Positions 1 to 6,500 of a DNA stretch of 20,882 nucleotides are shown piece by piece. Position numbers and translations under genes: made by a program. This DNA is from Methanoregula sp. (GTDB lineage Archaea; Halobacteriota; Methanomicrobia; Methanomicrobiales; Methanospirillaceae): assembly GCA_028711405.1 (NCBI GenBank), contig JAQTSH010000006.1, forward strand, positions 1 to 20,882, in the 5' to 3' direction. A model generated the notes under the pieces. The model did not search any database. It worked only from the letters and a program-made list of their open reading frames with translations, and was not told the origin of the DNA. The first letter of the stretch is position 1. The number at the start of each line of letters is the position of its first letter.

Positions 1-578
1 ATCACGGTCGATCCGGCAACCTTCGGGCGATGGAACGCGCAGACCCGATCCACCCGCATCCCTGGAGTGGGGACAGCAGCCGCAATGATCCTGGCACCGG
101 AGGCATTTGCCAGAGATACAATCGATATGAGTGGTTCCCGGAGTGTACCGTGAGCCCCGATACCTAAGAGCGCATCGAGGATCACATCCGCATGGGAAAA
201 GAGCCCTTCGAGCGGAGGCAGATCATCGCGGGATAAAATCGGATGGAGCCCGACCCGACAGTGCTTCAGCGCTGCGAGCTGGAGTGAAGGGGACGATGAC
301 CGGGGACCGGCATCAAGATAACAGACATCGGTTGTTGTCTCCTTCTGGAGATGACGGGCAGCGACCATCCCGTCGCCGCCGTTATTGCCACTCCCGCAAA
401 GCACAAGGATCCGCGCCGGGTGAAGATCCCCTACGATACGGGCAAGAGCGCTTCCTGCACTCTCCATCAACTGGAGTTCGGTCACCCCCAGCGAGCACGC
501 GTTCTTCTCCACGACCCGCATCCGTTCGGGGGTGACAAGTCCCGATTCAACAAATCCTGTAATCCGGTCCGGTTCCAT
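1..578 (-). CDS. nnr: NAD(P)H-hydrate epimerase (YjeF N-terminal domain), C-terminal part cut off by window edge
   Basis: The minus-strand frame read from ATG at 578 is open to the window edge (about 192 residues seen). It begins MEPDRITGFVESG and carries the YjeF N-terminal nucleotide-binding signature CGSGNNGGDGMVAARHL at about residues 66-82, followed by ILDALLGIG, where the family's potassium-site Asp is kept. Known role: the family epimerises damaged NAD(P)HX in the cytosol so that an ADP- or ATP-dependent dehydratase can repair it. In many archaea the dehydratase is fused at the C-terminus, but that part is outside the window. The usual D-[IV]-P-[ST]-G segment reads AAVPTPG, so the substrate-contacting Asp is Ala. 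It is divergent from the DHH gene with a 43-nt gap. Family assignment is firm; whether it is the bifunctional Nnr cannot be seen. Confidence 0.85.
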   Translation of the reverse strand, partial: MEPDRITGFVESGLVTPERMRVVEKNACSLGVTELQLMESAGSALARIVGDLHPARILVLCGSGNNGGDGMVAARHLQKETTTDVCYLDAGPRSSSPSLQLAALKHCRVGLHPILSRDDLPPLEGLFSHADVILDALLGIGAHGTLREPLISIVSLANASGARIIAAAVPTPGMRVDRVCAFHRPKVAGSTV

Positions 579-621
579 ACCCAGCACATTTCATCTGTAT
601 GGACTCCATAAATAATAGGTA
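579..621. promoter_or_regulatory. Short divergent promoter region between nnr and the DHH operon
   Basis: Only 43 nt separate two divergent start codons. An A/T-rich box (TATTATTTATGG on the minus strand, about 607-618) lies some 26-30 nt before the expected start of the nnr transcript, which would give nnr a very short leader. The same box is too close to the plus-strand ATG at 622 to drive it with a leader, so the operon promoter may lie inside nnr or further upstream. An AGGT just before ATG 622 is a weak ribosome-binding candidate. Confidence 0.3.
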
Positions 622-2022
622 ATGGGTTTTTGTGATGATGTAAAGGCAGCCGCAGAGCAGATCTCGGCAGCACAGGAAATTACCATCATCTCCCACATCG
701 ATGCGGATGGCATTGCCTGTGAGGCGATTCTCTCCCAGGCAATCTCCCGGCAGGAGATCCCGGTCCGTTCGGTCTTTGTCCGCCAGCTCGAACCGCTCAC
801 GATGCCTCAGGTTCCCGCTGATGATTCCCTTAAGATTTTCAGTGATCTGGGCGCCGGGCAACAGAACCTCATGGAAGCCCGGGGGCTTAAGGAAAAAGAG
901 GTGATCATTGTTGACCACCACGTCAGTCAGCCGGTCACCCGCCAGTATACTCAGGTGAACTGCCTGCCCTACGGGTACTCCCGCATGAGTGCAGCCGGTG
1001 TCTCCTATCTCATCGCCAAAGAACTGGATGAGGTCAATATCGATCTTGCCAAGCTTGCGGTGATCGGTAATGTCGGGGACATGATGGCGCGGGAAAAGTG
1101 CGGGCTTGTCGGTCCGGCACGGGATATCATTGTCGAAGACGGGGTACGCTATGGGAATGTTGAAGTCCGTAAACGTGACCTCAACTGTTACGGCACCGCA
1201 ACGCGCCCGGTATATCTCTCGCTTGCGTACAATGATGACCCGTTTGTCCGGGGCATCAGTAACAATCCTGAAGGCGCCAAGAAGTTCTTAAAACGCCTTG
1301 GCATCCAGCAGCAGGCAGATGGTGGGAGGTTGCTCGTCTGGGAAGAACTAGATCAGGACGACAAACGGGCGATCATCACCGGGCTTGCCCGCCAGTTAAT
1401 CGATCAGGGGGAGAGCGTTGACCGCCTGCACGCGGAGACCTATGGATTTCCCGACGAGATCCCCCGGACTCCGCTCCGCAACGCACAGGAATACGCCACG
1501 GTCTTAAACGCCTGCGGGCGCTGGGCAAAACCCGCGATCGGGGGCGCGATCCTACGGGGCGACCGGGGCGCCGCTTACCGGGAAGCGGAGCACATGCTGA
1601 ACAACCACCGGGCGATCATCCGCGACCTGCTCCAGTATATTCTCGATACTGGAGTGATGGAGATCGAGCACCTCCAGTACCTTCATGTCGGGAACCGGTT
1701 CCCGGATACAATCGTTGGGATTGGAGCAGGGATGGCGCTCTCGAAACTGAACAGCCAGAAACCCATCCTTGTCATGTGCGAGGTGCCCGAAGATCCGAAC
1801 CTCACGAAGGTCTCGATGCGCACCACCGAGCGGGTGGTAGAGAGAGGGATCGATCTCCAGAAGGCGGTGAGTGACGCCTCGGCTGAATATGGTGGCGGGG
1901 GCGGCGGGCATAAGATTGCAGCCGGTGCATATGTACCAAAAACCGCGGAACAGGAGTTTATCTGCCGTGTCAACACAATACTCGGAGAACAGTTTGCTGC
2001 GAAGAGTCCAGACCATCGCTGA
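622..2022 (+). CDS. RecJ-like DHH/DHHA1 family phosphoesterase (single-strand nuclease family)
   Basis: The 466-residue protein contains all the metal-binding motifs of the DHH superfamily: SHIDADG (24-30), DLGAG (75-79), DHH (98-100) and GNVGD (149-153). A C-terminal DHHA1 domain has the glycine-rich GGGGGGHKIAAGA at 424-436. Archaeal members of this size are RecJ-like exonucleases; some (GAN) bind the GINS replication complex and others work in repair or RNA turnover. Expected activity is metal-dependent 5'-3' hydrolysis of single-stranded nucleic acid in the cytosol. It is the first gene of a plus-strand operon and overlaps the next gene by 29 nt. All catalytic residues are present, so it should be active. 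The sequence alone does not separate GAN from other RecJ-like paralogues or show whether DNA or RNA is the substrate. Confidence 0.88.
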   Translation: MGFCDDVKAAAEQISAAQEITIISHIDADGIACEAILSQAISRQEIPVRSVFVRQLEPLTMPQVPADDSLKIFSDLGAGQQNLMEARGLKEKEVIIVDHHVSQPVTRQYTQVNCLPYGYSRMSAAGVSYLIAKELDEVNIDLAKLAVIGNVGDMMAREKCGLVGPARDIIVEDGVRYGNVEVRKRDLNCYGTATRPVYLSLAYNDDPFVRGISNNPEGAKKFLKRLGIQQQADGGRLLVWEELDQDDKRAIITGLARQLIDQGESVDRLHAETYGFPDEIPRTPLRNAQEYATVLNACGRWAKPAIGGAILRGDRGAAYREAEHMLNNHRAIIRDLLQYILDTGVMEIEHLQYLHVGNRFPDTIVGIGAGMALSKLNSQKPILVMCEVPEDPNLTKVSMRTTERVVERGIDLQKAVSDASAEYGGGGGGHKIAAGAYVPKTAEQEFICRVNTILGEQFAAKSPDHR

Positions 2023-2521
2023 TTACCAGTTCGGTCATCTCTGCGGGGTTGGGCTCTTTCCTGAAAAGTGCACGTTCATCTTCTCGACCACCGGGCGTAT
2101 CCGGCAGGTGTTGTACAACGGGGCACGCCTCGCCACGGTCCGGGCTTCTGACGGGCGTCTTACGCTCGGTATTGACGGGGCACGACGGTTACAGGCAGTC
2201 CTGCCCGCGCCCGGCTACCGGGTGGTCATCCGGGACGATGTGGCAGAATTTGTTGCCAAAGGAAAGAATGCCTTTGCAAAACACGTGATCGCGGCAGATC
2301 CCACCATCCGCGCGGGGGATGATGTGATCGTTGTTACCGCAAACGACCGGCTCGTCGCCTGCGGAGCTGCCCAGATTTCGGGTGATGAGATGCTTGCATT
2401 TAATTATGGAGTAGCGGTAAGAGTACGACAGGGGAGTGAGAAGGATGCTTCCGGGAAATATCAACCCACGCCAGATGAAGGCGATGATGAAGAAGCTCGG
2501 CATGCAGGTCGAGCAGATTGA
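1994..2521 (+). CDS. PUA-domain RNA-binding protein
   Basis: The frame is open from upstream, but the best start is TTG at 1994: GGAG at 1984-1987 sits 6 nt before it, inside the end of the DHH gene. The 175-residue product begins MLRRVQTIADYQFG. It has an N-terminal module (about 1-74) like that preceding PUA domains in archaeal TGT-related proteins, then a PUA domain (about 75-147) with YRVVIRDDVAEFVAKGKNAF, AGDDVIVV and the closing GVAVRVRQG. PUA domains bind structured RNA such as tRNA or rRNA; no catalytic domain is seen. After residue 148 there is a hydrophilic acidic tail (DEGDDEEARHAGRAD) read wholly inside the start of the NAC gene, so the tail may be poorly constrained. Neighbours (NAC, tRNA methyltransferase) fit a role in translation or RNA modification, but its target is unknown. 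Confidence 0.75.
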   Translation: MLRRVQTIADYQFGHLCGVGLFPEKCTFIFSTTGRIRQVLYNGARLATVRASDGRLTLGIDGARRLQAVLPAPGYRVVIRDDVAEFVAKGKNAFAKHVIAADPTIRAGDDVIVVTANDRLVACGAAQISGDEMLAFNYGVAVRVRQGSEKDASGKYQPTPDEGDDEEARHAGRAD

Positions 2522-2786
2522 AGACGTAGAGAGTATTGTGATCAAGACCCCGTACGGGAATTATATCTTCGGGAATGCCGATGTCCAGGCGATGACCATG
2601 CAGGGCGTTACCACGTACCAGATCAACGGGCAATGCCGGTTTGAAGAGGCAGCACCCAAGATCCCCGAGGAGGATGTGACCCTCGTGGCGTCGCAGGCAA
2701 ACGTTCCTTTGGACAAGGCAAAGGAAGTGCTTATCGCGTGCAAAGGCGACATCGCTGAAGCCATCATGAAACTGACAGCGCCATGA
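2445..2786 (+). CDS. nac: Nascent polypeptide-associated complex protein (archaeal NAC)
   Basis: The 113-residue protein begins MLPGNINPRQMKAMMKKLGM, the typical archaeal NAC leader. A NAC domain follows (about 24-64, including VIKTPYGNYIFGNADVQAM) and then a UBA domain (about 75-112, VTLVASQANVPLDKAKEVL). Archaeal NAC forms homodimers on the ribosome near the exit tunnel and shields emerging chains. ATG 2445 is preferred because GGGGAG at 2430-2435 lies 9 nt upstream; an in-frame GTG at 2436 would add three residues but sits directly on that site. The first 77 nt overlap the end of the PUA gene in another frame, and the stop overlaps the next start (ATGA at 2783-2786). Both arrangements favour translational coupling. 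Assignment is secure. Confidence 0.93.
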   Translation: MLPGNINPRQMKAMMKKLGMQVEQIEDVESIVIKTPYGNYIFGNADVQAMTMQGVTTYQINGQCRFEEAAPKIPEEDVTLVASQANVPLDKAKEVLIACKGDIAEAIMKLTAP

Positions 2787-3508
2787 TCGAACCAGGCGAT
2801 CGCGTTCTTTTGGTGGGTGAGGGCAGGGAGTTTTTTGTCCGGGCTGGTGCCGGGACACTCTCCACGGATAAGGGACAACTGGACCTGATGCCGGTTGTTG
2901 GAGCTGAGGCAGGGGAGGTCTTTACCACCCACACGGGTGCGCAGTTCACGTTACGCGTGCCCCGTCCGACGGATTTCTTCACGCACGGCAAACGGTCCGG
3001 CGCGCCCATGCTCCCGAAGGATATCGGGCTCGTCATCGCGTATACCGGGATGAGTAACCGGGATGCGGTGCTGGATGCAGGTACAGGCAGCGGGATTGCC
3101 GCGATCTTTTTTGGCGGGATTGCCTCGAGTGTGAAGACGTATGAGGTCCGCCCGGATTTTTCAGCGCTGGCAGAGAAGAATATCCGGGAAGCGAAACTCG
3201 ACAATGTCGAGGCGATCGCTGCGGATGTGCTGACGGCAACCGGTACGTTTGACGTCGTCCATCTGGATATGCAGATTGCACCCGAATATGTGGCACATGC
3301 CCATTCCCTCCTGCGCGCCGGGGGGTATCTTGCCTGTTACACGCCGTTCTTGGAGCAGATGGCGATCGTTGTCGATGCCGCACAGGAACGATTTGGTGAG
3401 GTTCACACGCACGAGTTAATCGAGCGCGAGATGACCCGGTCGAAACGGGGGACGCGCCCGTCCACGAGCGTGTGCCATTCGGGTTATATCACGATTGCGC
3501 GGAAATAA
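2783..3508 (+). CDS. trmI: TrmI-like tRNA (adenine-N1)-methyltransferase
   Basis: The 241-residue protein has a small N-terminal beta domain (about 1-60, starting MIEPGDRVLLVGEGREFFVR) and a Rossmann methyltransferase domain. S-adenosylmethionine motif I is VLDAGTGSG at 96-104, and the acidic ribose-binding residue follows in YEVRPDF (120-126). LDM at 161-163 occupies the place of the catalytic LDL of TrmI enzymes, although the usual proline spacing is changed (DMQIAP). ACYTPFLEQM (184-193) matches the conserved TrmI late strand. Known archaeal relatives make m1A at positions 57/58 of tRNA, as a tetramer. The gene is last in the operon and its ATG overlaps the NAC stop by 4 nt. Family confidence is high; the exact target adenosine is inferred. 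Confidence 0.85.
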   Translation: MIEPGDRVLLVGEGREFFVRAGAGTLSTDKGQLDLMPVVGAEAGEVFTTHTGAQFTLRVPRPTDFFTHGKRSGAPMLPKDIGLVIAYTGMSNRDAVLDAGTGSGIAAIFFGGIASSVKTYEVRPDFSALAEKNIREAKLDNVEAIAADVLTATGTFDVVHLDMQIAPEYVAHAHSLLRAGGYLACYTPFLEQMAIVVDAAQERFGEVHTHELIEREMTRSKRGTRPSTSVCHSGYITIARK

Positions 3509-3556
3509 AGGGGAAATTCCCCTTTGGATAGTACCAAAAAATCCCTGAAAAAAAAG
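3507..3556. terminator. Intergenic termination region between two convergent genes
   Basis: A perfect inverted repeat AAAGGGGAAATTCCCCTTT (3507-3525) starts in the stop codon of the methyltransferase gene. Two A-runs follow (3536-3541 and 3548-3555), which are U-runs in transcripts of the opposite strand. The U-runs directly follow the stop of the giant minus-strand gene and fit archaeal U-tract termination. The hairpin could stop or protect the 3' end of the plus-strand operon, but no U-tract follows it on that strand. Confidence 0.5.
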
Positions 3557-3561
3557 ATCCC

Positions 3562-6500
3562 TCACCGGGGTTTGTACCCCAGCGAGTAGGCAAGCGAGAC
3601 GAGTTCCGCCACTTGTTCTTCCTGTTTCGGGCGGAGCCGTCTGCCTGTCTGGATCAACCGACCCAGCCTGACGATCCTGAGTTTGTCATCCCGCGAGAGC
3701 GATGGTTCCGAGTGCGCCCATTTGACGAGATCAAACCATTGCCGGCGATTGAACGGCGCGGTGCCCTGGGCTGTGGAGATGCCATACTCGTCCAGCGTGC
3801 CGATCTCGGTCACGTTCACCTCCGGTTCTGTATCTGTGATATCGTTTGAATCCGGGGGGATATCTTCGTCATCCAATTCAGAACCATCACCCGTACCAGG
3901 TGCGGGTATTGCAGGAGTGGGTTCCGTGGTTGTGGGGGTCTCCGGCGCTTCAGCACCGGGTGATGTGTCCGGTTCTTCACTGGATGTGCCCTGTGCTTTG
4001 GTTTGTGTTTCAGGTTCACCGGCATCCCTCACTGTCACAGGTCCGTGACCGGTGTCGGTTTTTGGCATGCCCGTGAGGAGTGCCGGTTCAATCGTCGCAT
4101 CAGGAAGCTCGCTGATATCCATATCCGGATCATCCTCAAAGAGATCCTCCAGGTTCCGGATGACTGTCGGGGGGTTTTCAGCAGGTGCATTTACGGGAGA
4201 AGTCGCGGGTCTCTTCTGCACAAGCACCGGGTGATGTGGAACCAGGTCGTGATCGGTACGCGGTGGCATGCTCCGTTCCGGTTCGATCACCCGTGGCGGT
4301 GCCCGGTCTTTTACCCCGGGCACGTGTGCGAGACCCGCATCTCCGGCACCAGGTGGGGTGGTGGGTGCAACCTGGGTCTTTTGCCGCTGGAGTGCTGCCC
4401 GTACCTCTGCGAGTTGTTCATGTGCCTCCAGTAATTCATCGGCTTTCATATCGAATACCGCATGTACCTGGTCTAACTCTTTTTTCAGCGCTGCACATTC
4501 CACATCTCTTTGTTTTCTGGCATCTTCGGCTGTTTTGAGTTGGTACCCCAGCGACTTCTGGAGCGCAACGCCCTCCTCAAGAGCGGTTGTAAGTGCCTGA
4601 AGTTTTGTCACCAGGCTATCATGTTCGTGCGCCTTCTCTTCAGTGATCGTATGCAGGCGCTGTTCAATCAGGACTTTTGCCTGCTTCTCCGTTTCCAGAA
4701 GATCCCCCATCGCGCGCAGTTTGTCCTGCGCTTCGTTGTACCCGGTCTGTAACCCGGTGAAATCCCGCGTGAGAGCCTGGAATGCTTCTTTTTGTGCAGA
4801 CGTTTCTTCTGTGGTTTTTTCGAGTTTCTGTTCGATCGATTCCCGTAGGGCTACTTCCTGCTCGAGGGTTTCGCTGAGTTGTTGAGCGCTGGATACAAGA
4901 TGATCGGTTTTTTCCATCGTCTCATCTGCGAGTAAGCGGAGGCGCTCTTCGAGTACCATCTTTTCGGCGCGCTCCACCTCCAGGCGCTCTGCGGTTTCGG
5001 TTCGCTCCTGCTGTGTTGTCGCAAGGAGTACCCGGAGTTCGTCCATATCGCGAGTGAGCGTGATGACCGCCTGCTTTTTCTCGGATTGGTCGAGAACCAC
5101 CGCATTGAGATCCTCCTCCAGTGTATGGATTGCAGCAGTTGCAGAGTCCCGCTCCTGGCAGGCAAGAGCGAGTTTATCCTTGTAGGCAGTTATCTCTGCA
5201 TGCAGGTTCACGAGCAGAGCTTCATGTGCCTGAGTTGCGGCATCTTTGGTGGTTAACGCTTCTGTTGCATTCTTCTCCGCGATGAGACGGAGTGCCGTCT
5301 CTCTCTCCAGTCTCTTTTGTAAACGTTCCCGTTCCTGCTGTTCGGTTGCAAGGTGCACCCGTAGTCCGTCTATGTCACGTGTGAGTGTGACTACGGACTC
5401 CTCTTTCTCTGCCTTGTCGAGACCCGCCGCATGGAGATCTTCTTCCAGTTTCCGGATGGTGGCGGTAGCCGAGTCCCGCTCCTCGTATGCGAGCGCGAGT
5501 TTGTCCACATTGGCTTTTATTTCTGCATTCAGGTTCGCAAGCAGTGCTTCGTGCGCCTGGGCAGCTGCGTCTTTCGCGAGCACAGCTTCCGTTGCATTCT
5601 TCTCCGCAACGAGGCGCAGTTCTGTCTCCGCCTCGAGACGCTCATCGACCTCCCTGTGTTCCTGTTGTTCAGTTGCGAGGATTGCCCGGAATTCGTTCAT
5701 GTCGCGTGTGAGTGAGACAATCACCTGCTCTTTTTCAGCCTGGTCGAGAACTACCGCATTGAGTTCATCCTCCAGTTTCCTGATGGTAGCGGTAGTCGAG
5801 TCCCGTTCCTGGAGCGCGAGCGCGAGTTTGTCTGCGTGGGCTTGCATATCAGCATTCAGGTTCGCAATCAATGCTTCGTGTGCCTGATCAGCTGCGTCTT
5901 TGGCTCTTAACACTTCTAGAGTATTCTTCTCCGCGACAAGGCGCAATTCCTTCTCTGCCTCGAGACGCTCATTGATCTCCCTGTGTTCCTGTTGTTCATT
6001 TGCAAGGAGTGCCCGGAGTTCGTCTATGTCGCGAGTGAGTGTGATAACCACCTGCTCTTTTTCAGCCTGGTCGAGAACTACCGCATTGAGTTCCTCCTCC
6101 AGTTTCCGGATGGTGGCGGTAGCCGAATCCTGTTCCTGAAGCGCGAGCGCGAGTTTGTCTGTGTAATCTTTAACGTCAGCATTCAGGTTCGCGACGTGTG
6201 ATTCGTGCTCCTGAATTGCTGCGTTTTTGGCGCTTAACGCTTCAGATGCAGTTTTTTCTGCGACAAGGCGTAATTCCTTCTCTGTCTCGAGACGCTCATC
6301 GATCTCCCTGTGCTCCTGTTGTTCAGTTGCAAGGAACGCCCGTAGTTCGTCCATGTCGCGAGTGAGTGTGATAACCGCCTGCTCTTTTTCTGCCATCTCG
6401 AGAACCACCGCATTGAGATCATCCTCCAGTTTCCGAGTGGTAGCGATGGCATTGTCGCGTTCACTACACGCGCGTGCAAGTTTATCGGCGTAGGATTTTA

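Noticed and set aside
5246..6493. Serine-rich plus-strand frames opposite the coiled-coil repeats (up to 213 codons)
   Set aside because: They are antisense shadows of the repeat units: the repeat keeps the opposite frame open and gives low-complexity Ser/Arg sequence, with no ribosome-binding site or promoter.
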